A DNA stretch of 52,500 nt, from the NCBI GenBank assembly GCA_009746045.1, contig RPFO01000072.1, positions 4,924,745 to 4,977,244 of the forward strand, given 5' to 3'. Each line of letters opens with the position of its first letter. Positions within the stretch are counted from its first letter, which is position 1. A program made the position numbers and the translations under genes. Below the pieces are notes generated by a model. That model searched no databases and was not told the DNA's origin. It saw nothing but the letters and a program-made list of their open reading frames with translations. This stretch comes from Mesostigma viride (Eukaryota > Streptophyta > Mesostigmatophyceae > Mesostigmatales > Mesostigmataceae). Positions 23,976-35,028 of this stretch are shown here, in pieces.

Positions 23976-24062
23976 GGTTTCTTTGCTCAAAAGAAAGGAC
24001 CTTTCTTTGCTCTGAAAAGAAAGCCGACCTTTCTTTGCTCAAAAGAAAGGACCTTTCTTTGA
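23976..24062. repeat. Short hairpin-forming repeat
   Basis: CCTTTCTTTGCTCAAAAGAAAGG-type units repeat about three times; each can fold on itself through CTTTCTTT and AAAGAAAG. Confidence 0.7.
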
Positions 24063-27000
24063 GACCATATTGATATCCTTTACAATTTCCCGTGGTTGTA
24101 ATTGACGTAAGTGAACTCTGACAGTGCCTTCTTTAATAATTCCTGAAGGGGGTCAAGTGGGGTGTGTGGCGGTCATGGATAATAATGCATCTTGAGGGTG
24201 CCATGTCACTACGCAGTACGCTCTCATTGATCATTATAAAAGGAATGGCTATCTTTGTTCTTGAAGGGGAAGGGACATGCCGAAAGTGCGCTTTTCTGGA
24301 AACCATACCTAGGCGTGTGCAAAAAAATCCAATGATGATCGTGGACCATAAATATGATTCAAAACAAAAAAAAATCCAACCATGACTCTAGGGGGGTACA
24401 TACAAGCCCCCACCATGTATCGGTATGTGCTAAAAATAGAACAGATGCTATTTTAGTCATATTATCCCAAGGACAATTAGCACATAATTCTTTACCAAAT
24501 CACATATTTCCATATAGTTCACCCACCTTGGAGAAACTCTACCTGATTGGGACCAAGAATTAATAAGCAAGGATGCACACGTTAGTAATTTTCCCGCAAA
24601 ACACGTACCTTTCTAATAAAAATTTAAAACCAATCATAAACAGTTTGAAAAAGGCCATATCACATAATTTCAAACACTATAGAGAAGAGGGGACATGCAA
24701 CCCAAAAATTTGAGGTCATTCTGACAACCACAGCTCAAGTTACTACACAAGTTTTGACGTTCTCAGGTTGTCACCTGTAACGATCAAGGCAGATTTGGGC
24801 GGCGATCGTGAAGTTCTTAACGCAGGTATGACTGTACTGCATCAAAACTTTTCGTGAAACAAATTTGCAATTATCGGTTCAGCTTTCAAATCATGCTAAC
24901 ACTGAAAAGGAGCCCATGGGAGTGGATCTTGGAAAAGCAGAGAGGCACCGAGTGACGTGCAGCAGAGGGACCAATAAGTTCTCAAGGTGGCCTAGCCCCA
25001 ACCTACTCTCGCCCAGCATTAGATAGATATCTTGATAGTAGTACCTACAATTATATTCCACCTTCCTAACTAAACACTCAGACTTTTCCCTGTGGGAATT
25101 AAAAACCACGTTCCACGAGGCGCCCTTTCCACTTGACCGTGCAAGAAGCGCGACACCAAGCAAGGCATGAAGGGTAAGCACAATTATTATCGACCACAAA
25201 ACTACCAACCACAAGTTACATATACTGACATTGGCTCGGTTCCCTGAGAACACGCAACTCGCGCAGAAAAAGGAGCTTGAGTGGTCAAGGCTGATGGCCC
25301 CCCCATTGGAAATCTGGGTGATGGGAGACGTACGTACGTAGGCATGACAAAGGGAAATACGTGCTGTTACAATTAAGAGGCCGTCTGACTGACAGAGTGC
25401 TCAGGCCGTTGAATGAAGAGACATGCTTACATAACCCGATTAAGCCAAATGATTTCATGTTTTTGAACTCTTGAAGGCACGATGACCCCAGGACATTTCA
25501 GAAGTGACGACTGGTAGCATCTCTCCGGGCAAGGCAAGCTCAGAGAGGGCATCTAAAAGCTCTGTTTCGCGGGGTACCCACAAGAACCAGCCTCATGATG
25601 TGCATGATACAGCAGATCGAGTTCTGAGTCTGGATCCAGCAAGACAATGATGACACCACTGCTCACCGCTCATCGGCCCAGCTGTAGGTTCTCCGTTCAA
25701 GCCCGCAGGGGCAGCTGCTACTGCCACAGAAAGATAAAGCTAGCACCACTTATCTTGTTTGTGTCCAACTACCGCCATGCACCTGACTAAATGCTTGCTA
25801 TTTATTCCGTGCTCTAGACTTCAGGCGCAACTTGTACACGGTTCCCGACGCTTACTACTGGATGATGCAAGAGCCGTCCACGGTCCAATCAGGGCATGTG
25901 GACAGTTCGCCCCTGAAGTCCCACATGGGCAACTCCTGTTATAGTGCACCCATGCAAGTGTGCTGACAACGTCCGGTCTCTTCATACCTGGCATTGGTGG
26001 CTCTGTGAATATGACGGCAAGAGAGCATGATCATCAGTAACGTGTTGACTGTGCCAGAGTACTACACTAACCTGGGTTGATGTAAATCACAGCTAGGGAA
26101 AAATAATCTAGTGGAACAGTATCAACCGGAGGATCACTGGTCGACCCAGATGAACTGCATCAACCTGATGCCCTCAAAGCAATTAAGTCACTCACCGCCC
26201 AATTATTGAAGAATCCACAGTTTGTACAAGTTAAGGCGCACCCCGCCCCTGCGACAGAAATTGCGCCATCTCCCTGTAAATTAAGCAGGGGAGTTACCAC
26301 GGAAGCAGGATAGTAAAGAGATCCCAGTCAACCAGCTCACACATTTCCAGGAGAGACTTGCTGTCAGTACCATCAAAGAAATGAATAAATCTAAGGCTTG
26401 GAATAGGCAGCAGCGGCTTGGCTGCTACTTGCTGCGTTAGTTGTGCTGTCCAATAATAACATATGCACCAGTTGAACATTATATTGGCGTGTATTTGCAG
26501 GCAAAAGAAGGATTCTCAACTTGCATACCAGGAGCAAACTGCCATGACATATAGCCAGGGGGCTACCGGCTACTCAATGAGACTGCTCACGGCATGCGTG
26601 CCGTCAAGCTTGCGAATGGCATCGCACACGGCTGCCTTATGCCACCCTAGTTAACTAATAAGCTAATAATAATAATGAGAATTCTGAGTTGAGCCTACTT
26701 AGCCTGTAACTTCATTATTTCTAACATTACACATTAGAGGTTCTGCACCTTCCATTGACCTGGCAGAGATAATGCACTGCTTTTTAGGTGGGCTGTTTAC
26801 TAAGTAGTCATGAAAAAGCATATAATCAGTAATTAGTAGTCATGACTAAGTAATTATGGCGAAAATAACGTAGTAGTACTAAATGTCATTGTGAATTCAT
26901 TTGTGAATTCTCAGCGCATGAGCCACATTCCAGGCAGTTTAGTGAGTTTACCACAGTTAATAAGTAATAGACAGTCAGTGACTATGAGTCCTATATAGAC

Positions 27001-27106
27001 CATGCATAGACTACATGAATCTCAGTGCACAAGCCACGAAGCAGGTGATGAGCTAGGCCCGGGATGAGCCAAAGGACAGAGTACAGACAAGGCGAGCGTG
27101 ACTCAC

Positions 27107-27196
27107 CGAATAGAAGTCATGAAATGAAGCATCTGCAAGCACTACCGTAGATGCTTGTGTGCCGCGGCACTCGACAGCGCCATAGCCCGCCACACC
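27107..27196 (-). CDS. Exon 2: beta-helix rung
   Basis: A 90-nt phase 0-0 exon between GTGCAG/GGTGTG and TATTCG/GTGAGTC. It encodes 30 residues including ECRGTQASTVVLADASF, the typical Gly/Cys turn followed by a short hydrophobic strand and a buried Asp-x-Ser-Phe. This matches the style of exons 1 and 3. The phase is compatible with exon 1 and with exon 3, although other exons could lie in the two long flanking introns. Confidence 0.55.
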
Positions 27197-28631
27197 CTGC
27201 ACGCCACACCGCAGAGTAAGTGTCAACGAGTGTTGACCAGTTACATGATTGTACTGGGGATGGCCCACTGCAACATAGAAAGTCTAGAGGCACGATTACC
27301 TGACCCTCTCATACATCTTAAAAGTTAAATGGGCTCTGGCGAAGATATGAACCAGGGGGTCGGGCGTTAACCCATAGTCCGGGAATGGGTTTTTGGCATT
27401 TTTAGACCCCTGAAAATGGAAAAAATCATAACTCATAGGCCACAACTCCAAATACCCCCAACCAAGGTGCTAGGAGTATCTACACTTCAAGGGCTTTCAG
27501 AAAATGCAATAATATCCCGAGTCCATTCAGTGCTTTGCAAGATATTTACTGCCAAAGTTGGACAAAAGACGATCATTTTCAGGCAAGGGAAATCCCCTTA
27601 GTAGTTTACCCCTGCAGGGAGGGTTCTAAAAAATTATTCTGGGGTTGGACAATGTCAATAGATAGTGCCACCATGCTTTCCTTGGGTCAGACCGCACGGA
27701 TAGCCCATCTGACCTATATAATGCGCTCACTTACGTGTGTGGGTTACGCGCGCGTAAGCAGCCATCCATGAAATGCCACACACTTATGCATCGTATACAG
27801 CCACATAGGACTGTAAAAAGTGCTGGGAAACAAAGAAGTGCTAAACCAGCACTAACGGAATGGCATCCTCCAAAGAAACACCACAAACTGAGCAGATTTG
27901 GGGCTAATAGCACTCATACAGCAGGCATGGGAACCTGCTGAAAGAGGCACTGATACACTCGTGTAAAATGGATGTATAAACGACAGATTCCCGTGCAAAC
28001 GACATGCAAACACGTTGCCGTACCTGGCTTGATCACGACCTTTCCGGGTTCTGCTGGCCGGGACCCTCATATCTCACACTGGCTAATGCTTTCCAGGCAT
28101 AGGCCGCCATAGCCGCATAATGCATGCATCCGACATGATTACCAGGTTGATGTTCTGTGCAAAGATGACCTATAAACGCATCCGAATTCACAGGGACGCT
28201 GCTGCGGATGTCCCGTACCAAACCTGGGTGCTCGGGCTGGCGCAGACTGCCGGGCCATAAGAAGAAAATCGAAATATGGCATGCCATTACTCATCTGGTA
28301 CTGACGACCAAGAAAGCAGTAATGTCCTACCTGTATTTTACCAATGCTATACATCTGGCCACCCCTGACCTACGAAAATCACGCATCATCATTCTGAGCA
28401 ACATTCTGAACCATTACAAGCCGCGAGACGCAAAATTTCCTTGATAACGGCACGCTAGCAGCCATATCTCGTTACGCGCGCGCGCGAGTGAAAATTTCCC
28501 GCCAAAGTCACGTGATACTGTCTCAATACACGTTGTATTTACCAGGCTATGGCGAATATTACCCCCAAACCTATGCATCACCTTCGTCCTTAAGTGTTCC
28601 CAGACCCACCGGACCACTGACATCCGTCACA

Positions 28632-28669
28632 GGTGGCGCGGCGCTCCCGGAATTGAGCGCCGCGCCACC
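28632..28669. repeat. Perfect 15-bp stem hairpin
   Basis: GGTGGCGCGGCGCTC, 8-nt loop CCGGAATT, then GAGCGCCGCGCCACC. Very GC-rich in an otherwise AT-rich intron. A second palindrome follows 7 nt later. Confidence 0.85.
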
Positions 28670-28676
28670 GGGGGTC

Positions 28677-28702
28677 AAACAGGGCGATATATCGCCCTGT
28701 TT
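28677..28702. repeat. Perfect 26-bp palindrome
   Basis: AAACAGGGCGATA followed directly by its reverse complement. Immediately downstream of the GC-rich hairpin. Confidence 0.85.
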
Positions 28703-29284
28703 CCGGACTATGGGTTAAGGGGGTTATGGATTTGATGTCATGTACACGCGCAAAGTGGCAAAAAAAAAAACATCGAACGTACATAGATGTAGAAGTTTAT
28801 GTGCGTAACGAAAAGACGTCACGTATATAAGTAGATACGAAAAACTACACAAAAGCTTGTGATTTTCCAACTATTTTCCACCATTTCCACGGCAAAAACT
28901 AGAAAGCGCTGTCTGTGCACCACGTGGCGCCATGCCGACCCGGTGCAATGCGGCACCATTAGGCCTACAAGAGCTCACTAGAACCACTTCACCTTGCAAC
29001 TATCTGCCGAGATACTCGTGAACACTTGGTAAATTACATCCACTCTGCGTTACGTATTTACGCGGACAATAACTGCGTGTAATGTATAAAGTGGCAACGT
29101 GCCATTTTTTTTTGCCGGCAGCGTAAAGCGTCACGTAAAACCACGTCATTACGCAATAGACGTACGTAACGCGACAGCTTTCTGTCCAATCCTGATATGA
29201 ACCACCAGCTAGGCACCAAGCAGACTGTGGCCCCCCCCCTGGCATGGCCCATCCACCCATGGTCAGGTGCCGCCGGCCGCCGTT

Positions 29285-29392
29285 TCCAGCACTTCCCCTC
29301 CCCCCGCTGCCAGCACCACCCCCACCCCCGCTGCCAGCACTGGTCACACCCCCACCCCCGCTGCCAGCACCACCCCCACCCCCGCTTCCAGG
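29285..29392. repeat. C-rich tandem repeat interrupted by a MITE
   Basis: CCCCGCTGCCAGCACCACCC-type units repeat about four times and resume at 29,625 (CCAGCACCGCCCAGCCC) after the MITE, suggesting the MITE inserted into this array. Confidence 0.6.
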
Positions 29393-29624
29393 ACAGTCAT
29401 TCACCCCTTAAGTTGGGTTGGCTTAAGTTGTGTTCACGCCTTAAGTTGGGTCGCATGGATTTTGGCATTCTTAGTTCAAAGTAGTTCAGAATAGTATGTT
29501 TTAGTATCTTTAGTTCAAATTAGTACAATTTAGTAGAGTCAATCACGCCTTAAGTTGGGTCCACGCCTAAAGTTGGGTTGACCCCTCAAAAACCTCGAAC
29601 CCAACTTAAGGCGTGAATGACTGT
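29393..29624. mobile_element. Tc1/mariner-like MITE, 232 bp
   Basis: Terminal inverted repeats of 27 bp, ACAGTCATTCAC(C/G)CCTTAAG..., match at all but one position. The motif CCTTAAGTTGGGT recurs several times subterminally. Ends in CAGT, with a TA at the right border (GA at the left), as expected for a Tc1/mariner-type element with a mutated TA duplication. It has no coding capacity. Confidence 0.65.
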
Positions 29625-29660
29625 ACCAGCACCGCCCAGCCCTCCGCACAATTAACTCAC

Positions 29661-29956
29661 CTTTGGTCCCACGAACCGTATCCCGCTGATGTGGACACAT
29701 ATCCCTGGTGCGGCCGCTTCAATAAGGAGCGCACGCGCGGGCCCCCTCACATCGGTGGCCACCACACAGCCGCCCTCGACGCCAGCCACGTCACAGCTGC
29801 CGAATATGCTCACCGACCGCGTGATGACGATACTGCCCCCCGTCAAGAGAAAGGAGGAGGTGATGTGGATGGTGTCGACGGCCGTGACATCAGCCAGCGC
29901 CTCACGGAGCCCACCCTCACTGGACACGTCCTGCTGGGTTCCTGCCAAAATCAGCT
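29661..29956 (-). CDS. Exon 1 of visible set: beta-helix region of large membrane protein gene
   Basis: The reading frame is open and ends at a textbook donor (CCAAAG/GTGAGTT). The acceptor is probably GCCAG/AG at 29957; a second AG lies 15 nt further in. The translation has the rhythm of a right-handed parallel beta-helix (pectin-lyase-like or algal polymorphic-membrane-protein type): LREALADV, then IHITSSFLLTGGSIVIT, a paired-Cys turn (FGSCDVAGVEGGC), and HISGIRFVGPK at the end. It ends in phase 0, which fits the next exon. More N-terminal exons must lie upstream but I could not place them. Family assignment is inference from the repeat pattern. Confidence 0.6.
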
Positions 29957-31942
29957 CTGGCGGGTGGACAAAACAGTGCGGATCATGATTGGCATGCATG
30001 CCCCACACGCCCCACGGCCAGCGCGAAATGATCACGTTCCACGATCCAAGCACATACCACAGGGATCATGTCAGCAATTGACGGCTCATGTCACCTCATG
30101 CAGTGATTGACGGGGCACTTATAGTGATGATGGGGTGTCTTAGAAGCTTAAGTTTTATTGCAACAATCCTAGAGCGAGTGTAAGCTGCCCCCGCCCCCCC
30201 GAAAATGGCTCCGGATGGTGTGCCTTTGGTTCAGGGTTGAGTGGGTGGGCCTAAACCCACATGGCCCCACCACACCCTCGAGTTTTTCCCTCAGTGGGGG
30301 GAAAGGATGCAGAAACCCAAGAAAAAACGCTCTGCGCTCGACTTCCCATCATCCCACCCCCAGGGTGACCCCACAGGAAATGGCGCGGGATGGGGTGGTC
30401 TGCAACCTTCCCCAATCAATTGGGACACGTACAGGGGGAAGGGGGGGGGGGCGGACGCCCAAATCCAGGGTCTGAATTCAGCCAGGGGGGTGGGGCGGGC
30501 GTCCCCCCACCGGGCCCCCACCCCTGCCGGCTGGGCCCCCTCCCAATTTACACTGGGCCTTGAGATTCTTGAAAGCACTCAGGAAGGTTCCAAATAAACA
30601 GTCAGTCATTCAGTCTGCCAGATTCGCATAACTATTTACATCGTTGAAATCAAGTGACAGTTACATAATAGTTTGAGTTTCAGTGAATTTTTCCCCCTTC
30701 ACTGCATTATACCATGCAAGAACTGCTTGCTCTGTGCATTACATGAAACCACAAACTGCAGACAGCCCTGTGGCATCACAATTGGACAACCCATCAGTCG
30801 CTTTTCAGATATTTCTCGTGGACACTTGCTGAGAACAAGTGTCCCAAATTTCCAGGAACGACCTGAGGCCCAAACAAGTCTGCCAGGATTACTACAGCCA
30901 ACGGGAAGCGTCAACGGGTTAGCTTCAATGGGTTCGAGGAGGAGACATGAATCAGCACTGACAGTTGAACGGCTTAATGTAGATTACGCCAACCATCTAT
31001 TCGAATATTGTATCAGTCTGATATATAGATAGGCAAAAGGATATTACAGTATAGATAGGCAATTAAAGGTGCCATGGACAAATGTGTACTACGACATCAA
31101 TAAAGCGCGCAATTTGAAATGGCCTAAAACCAGTGCAGGAGAATCGCGCAACGATTTGTGCGATAACGGGGGCCGGACCTGGAGATTACCGCACATCCTT
31201 ACACTTGATGCTATACTACCGGCATTTCAAGGCCACCTCAACCAGGTGCGCAATTGTTGGGATGTACGTGCAGGTTTAGATATTTGCGGGTTGCTTCATT
31301 CAGGCAGCCCCGCGGCTGTAAATAATATTGCAGCTAACTAGAACTCTTATATCGTACGTCTGGCCAGGCCAATTAAATAATTAAGCCCAAGTATATGTGG
31401 TTCCACCCGATTCGACGCACTAGCTAGAGCCTCACACATTCAACGTTCGATAAGCCTCGATGACTGATATCAGGCGCTTACAGAAAATGCATGAAAATCG
31501 ACTCACCGCTGAAGATCAACGTCGCCGTGACCACGAGCCTTACAGCGACACTAAACGTCGAAAAATGGACCATTCATGCCGCCTTGCAAGCCGATAATGC
31601 CGAAGTCTCAGACCTAGCAGTGCTGCGGCGCGCGGAAGGTCGACGGCACATGCATTCCTCGCAACGTCGCTGCGGTACAGTATATTTTCGGGTTTGGGGT
31701 ATTTTTATTATCCAAATATGGACCAGCTGCGGTGCCTTATCCAAGTCCTGTCTATATATTTAATTAAAGTGTAAGGTTGTTGTGGTGGTTGTTGCCCACG
31801 CTGCACATGTGCAGCAGTAAGCGTAAGGATTTCACGTACGTTAATTACTGTAACGGGCAAGTTCTAACCCATTAATTAAAGCAAAAAAAAAAATCCGTCG
31901 CGGAGCAGCTGCTCAGCAGCCATGTGCAGCGTCAGCGTCAAC
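29957..31942. other. No gene recognised
   Basis: Upstream of exon 1. It contains a GC-rich block at about 30,180-30,560 with many G and C runs. Upstream exons of the minus-strand gene are expected here or beyond, but none could be supported. Confidence 0.4.
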
Positions 31943-32160
31943 TGACTGATGACTGACAGTACACCCCTAGCCCCACGTTTAAGATTTCCCGCATTAAGAT
32001 CTTTAGACCCTGGATTTGACCTCTAATAGTAGTAGAATAGTAGTAGAATGTAGTATAACTGAGTATAATATAAGTAAGATTCTTTAAGGTCGTGAGCCCT
32101 GGATTGGCCGGACCCCAATCTTAAACGTGAAGCTAGGGGTGTACTGTCAGTCATCAGTCA
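31943..32160. mobile_element. 218-bp inverted-repeat MITE
   Basis: About 44-bp terminal inverted repeats: TGACTGATGACTGACAGTAC at the left, then ACCCCTAGC(C/T)(C/T)CACG and TTTAAGATT, mirrored at the right end with two mismatches. The interior is AT-rich with TAGTAGAA repeats. No ORF. Class unclear; CAGT near the ends is reminiscent of Tc1/mariner. Confidence 0.65.
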
Positions 32161-33129
32161 TGGATGGATGATGGGTCACGCTGTGTTTGCAATGTTCGCA
32201 GGGTTATAAGATTCTGGGCCACGGGACGCAGTGTCACGTGCGTTTTCCACGAAATCCTTCATCAACCCGTACCATGTTAGTCAAGACTTGACTAATAGAG
32301 TTTTTCGGCAAGATCCTCCGACAGATTTTGTTGTCATCGACCCTTTGGACGAAGCGCTAGCAGACCACCCATACTGACTACTGACTGACACTGACTGACT
32401 GACGGCATTCGACAGCTCTCGTCAAGCCCAATGCAGCTGCAGCAAAAGCAAGTCAGTCACAATCCTTCACCAACCACCTTCATCAACCCTAGTTTTGTCG
32501 TACCATATTAGCCAAGAGTTTCTTGCCAAGATGCTCCGTCCAAACGGTTGACAATAAAATCTGTCTTAGAGTATTATTAGAATATTAATTCGCATTTAAT
32601 ATGTTTAGATTTTTATTTGCGTCCCCTCTCACGCCTCTCCAAATCACGTTCAGTAATTGACGCTATTGGCAGGCTATTGGCGGGAAACCGGTCTACGGTA
32701 GAAAAAAAGCACACTTTGGCGAATTAATTAAATTTTGCGTTGGTAGTATCGGATTTCGGCCCCTGTCGTCCAAATACACCCTCCGCATTGGTAGTTTTAA
32801 TTCGGTTCAGCCGAAAGGCCCTTCGGAATTAGACAATAGCGTTTTATTGGTTGAAAGTGCTACTGTGCCCGCCCAATTAATTAATTATTAGTTTGTTTGT
32901 TTGGTTACCGAACAACCGTTGAACTGGCTGCGAAATTTAATAATTCTTTGTTTGTTGACTTTGTTCTGTATAACCCAGCCGGATGCACTGCTCTTACGGC
33001 TAGGAAAAGCACATTTTTCAGCCAGAGATTTAATATCTCTTTGTTTGTTAGCGAGAAAGCTGCACACGTGACAGGAAGATAATATTTATTTACACTTTCT
33101 TTGTTTGTTTGGTAGCTTCAAAAACTACA
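32161..33129. other. AT-rich stretch without gene
   Basis: The motif CTTTGTTTGTT, preceded by TAAT or similar, recurs at about 32,892, 32,947, 33,040 and 33,100. A TTCATCAACCC...TACCAT block occurs twice near 32,260 and 32,480. No coding region is supported. Confidence 0.4.
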
Positions 33130-33702
33130 TGTTACGTCGCGTAACAATTCGTTGTAGTTACGGACGTAAATTAGGTCCTTTGCCTCGGTTGTCCCTAGGT
33201 TTACGTTTAGGCTCCTACCGGGACATTATTGTCCTCGTAACAGTACTGTGGTACATTGGGTGCCGTTGGGCGCCGCGCCGCGTACTTTACTAGTGGTCCT
33301 GATCCTGGGGTAGAATGTAGTGGACCAGCGTGCATCAGTAGATTTAGTGGACCAGCGTGCACCTGTAGGCGAGGGCCATGTCGGCCCGAGCGTGTTGGAC
33401 CGTTGGTGACCATTTATGCGCGTTCTACCCTTTGTGTGTGCACTCGGCGTGTGTTAAGTGAATTGACACATTTAGGCTTGGGTCACGGCAGTGTAGTTGT
33501 GTTTCCTTCCTCTATTCCTGGAGTAAACGGGTTTTGGTAAATGGTTGTATGGCGTATTATAGCAACACTTACGTTAATGCATTGAGATCAGCTCCGTCAC
33601 GTTCGTCTTTCGCCAGAGGGTTAAGTAGAGGAGGCCTGACCAGTTTAGGTAGTATCAGGCCCATTAGAGGTAGAGGTGGAGGTAGATATCCGCGGCGTAA
33701 CA
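33130..33702 (+). repeat. 5' LTR
   Basis: Starts TGTTACG and ends CGTAACA, a 7-bp terminal inverted repeat with the standard TG...CA. It contains a tandem motif (AGTGGACCAGCGTGCA twice). It matches the 3' LTR except for GGGG versus GGG in the CCTGGGG run near 33,305. Confidence 0.95.
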
Positions 33703-33908
33703 ATGGTTCCGGAGGAACTTCAGTAGGTAGTGAACGAGACGACTATCCCTTGCCACATACACCTTTTCAAGACCCCTTCCGCGTCCAGGAACAAGAAGTC
33801 GACACTTCCTTGATAGGTAATGGGCGGGTCGCCTTCAAGCTAGGAGCGTCGTGCTGCCCGTTTCGGGACACGCTTTACCTAGAAGCTAGACCTGCTCACA
33901 GCGGATAA
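33534..33908 (+). CDS. Leader ORF beginning inside the LTR, unproven
   Basis: A 124-codon frame starts in the LTR and crosses into the internal region. The LTR part is rich in Arg/Gly/Ser (IRGRGGGRYPRR), like an RNA-binding RGG tail. No homology is recognised and the frame may be chance; it is listed because it is the only open frame in the leader. Confidence 0.2.
   Translation: MVNGCMAYYSNTYVNALRSAPSRSSFARGLSRGGLTSLGSIRPIRGRGGGRYPRRNNGSGGTSVGSERDDYPLPHTPFQDPFRVQEQEVDTSLIGNGRVAFKLGASCCPFRDTLYLEARPAHSG
33704..33720 (+). promoter_or_regulatory. Candidate primer binding site
   Basis: TGGTTCCGGAGGAACTT begins one base after the LTR. TGG is the usual start of a tRNA-primed site. The sequence is also self-complementary (GTTCC/GGAAC), so hairpin self-priming is an alternative. 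The matching tRNA was not checked. Confidence 0.45.
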
Positions 33909-34235
33909 ATCCTTTCGTAGTTAGCCTGTCCTTCGCCTTGTTTTCCTGCTTACGGTTGTTTCCTGCCTTAGATCGGGGAGTATTACTGTTCGGAGACGAT
34001 TAGCGTCGCCGTACCTACACCTTTTTCCTTGTGCTGCTGCTTTATTAGACGGCCGCACCCGCAGAGTTACGGGGCGCTGTGTTAGGACGAGCGCTGGGAT
34101 ATCCGGCCGCTGACTTAGGACGAGAGCTGGAAACTCCCGCCCTCCTTCTTCTTTCGGTGATCCAGATCGTCAAGCTAAGTCGCCTACCCCTACCTCGTCT
34201 AGCTTGACATCACAAGACACGCCAGGTGAGTTATC

Positions 34236-34628
34236 ATGAGTCAACGTCGTGTTTTTACTGCGCCTTCCCATTCATCTAGTGATAATAGTTTAGCTAAGTA
34301 TTACGTAGTTATTACCCCTCAATGGTCAGCCATTTTCCTCTCTTGGTCAGATGCTAGGAAGATAGTGCAAAACCGTACATATAATGTAATTAGGTATAAG
34401 AAATTTGTTACCTTCGAGGAAGCTCAACAATTCCTTATAGACCATAGCGTATCAGATCTAGGCCTACACGTACGTTCTACTCCTCATGGTCGCCCTCCTG
34501 TAGAAGCTCTAGATTTTGCTACCCCTCCTTCGTCTCCCCCTAAGAGGGCTGCATCCTCATCTAGCTTAGATACTCCTCTCACCTTGGAATTCGGTTCCCT
34601 ATCCATTACTGTTGTTAAAAAGGACTGA
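34236..34628 (+). CDS. Stand-alone RNase H1 hybrid-binding / viroplasmin-like domain protein
   Basis: A 130-aa ORF upstream of gag. Residues about 20-68 read YYVVITPQWSAIFLSWSDAR, then KIVQNRTYNVIRYKKFVTFE and EAQQFL. This is the pattern of the RNase H1 N-terminal hybrid-binding domain, also called the caulimovirus viroplasmin domain (Y-x-V, G/A-I-[FY]-x-S-W, V-x-x-[FY]-x-x-x-x-[FY]-[KR]-K-F-x-T-x-E-E-A). The rest is a Ser/Pro-rich tail. The family binds RNA/DNA hybrids or dsRNA. Here it is separate from the RNase H domain of pol, so it may act in trans during reverse transcription or packaging (inference). Confidence 0.75.
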   Translation: MSQRRVFTAPSHSSSDNSLAKYYVVITPQWSAIFLSWSDARKIVQNRTYNVIRYKKFVTFEEAQQFLIDHSVSDLGLHVRSTPHGRPPVEALDFATPPSSPPKRAASSSSLDTPLTLEFGSLSITVVKKD

Positions 34629-34752
34629 TTTAAATTGTTCCTTTCTTTTAAGCCATTAAAATCTTTTCCTTTTCTTTCCTTGCCTTATATTAGGCCTTGT
34701 CCTTTATCCTTGTTGCTTTCAGTTAGATTTTTGATCATTTACTTAAACAAAA

Positions 34753-35028
34753 ATGGATCCAATGGGTGGTAACCTGTCGCCTATACCTACCAATACTCCT
34801 ACTATGAATAATAATAATAATAATAATAATAACAACCATAACAACAATCGGGTAACCGACGGGACTCACTTGAAACGGTACACCATCTCACTCCTCAAGG
34901 TAATCTTCGTGCCTCACCTCCTTCTCCGCTTGCTGATGGTCGCCGTCGTCCCTCACTTACCCCTCCTACCTATGAACAACGTCAACGTATGCAAGTCAGA
35001 TTTAGTGATGACCCTTCCCTTACCCTGA
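34753..35028 (+). CDS. Probable N-terminal piece of Gag, out of frame with the main Gag ORF
   Basis: ATG at 34753 opens a frame with MDPMGGNLSPIPTNTPT followed by an Asn run encoded by (AAT)n/(AAC)n. After the run, the protein-like sequence (Pro/Ser-rich, as in the start of Gag) continues in another frame, which opens just after a TAA inside the same run. A one-base slip at the microsatellite, or ribosomal frameshifting there, would join the two. Alternatively Gag starts at 34989. Confidence 0.45.
   Translation: MDPMGGNLSPIPTNTPTMNNNNNNNNNNHNNNRVTDGTHLKRYTISLLKVIFVPHLLLRLLMVAVVPHLPLLPMNNVNVCKSDLVMTLPLP

Larger units (their letters stand above)
18782..27106 (-). other. 8.3-kb intron or unplaced-exon region
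   Basis: Between exons 3 and 2 I found no convincing further coding exon. It holds a LINE reverse transcriptase fragment (about 23,343-23,830), a hairpin-forming repeat at 23,976-24,062, and a 25-bp tandem duplication near 19,592-19,641. Weak exon-like candidates at 26,591-26,631 and 25,987-26,001 have splice signals but no phase or motif support. Confidence 0.4.
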
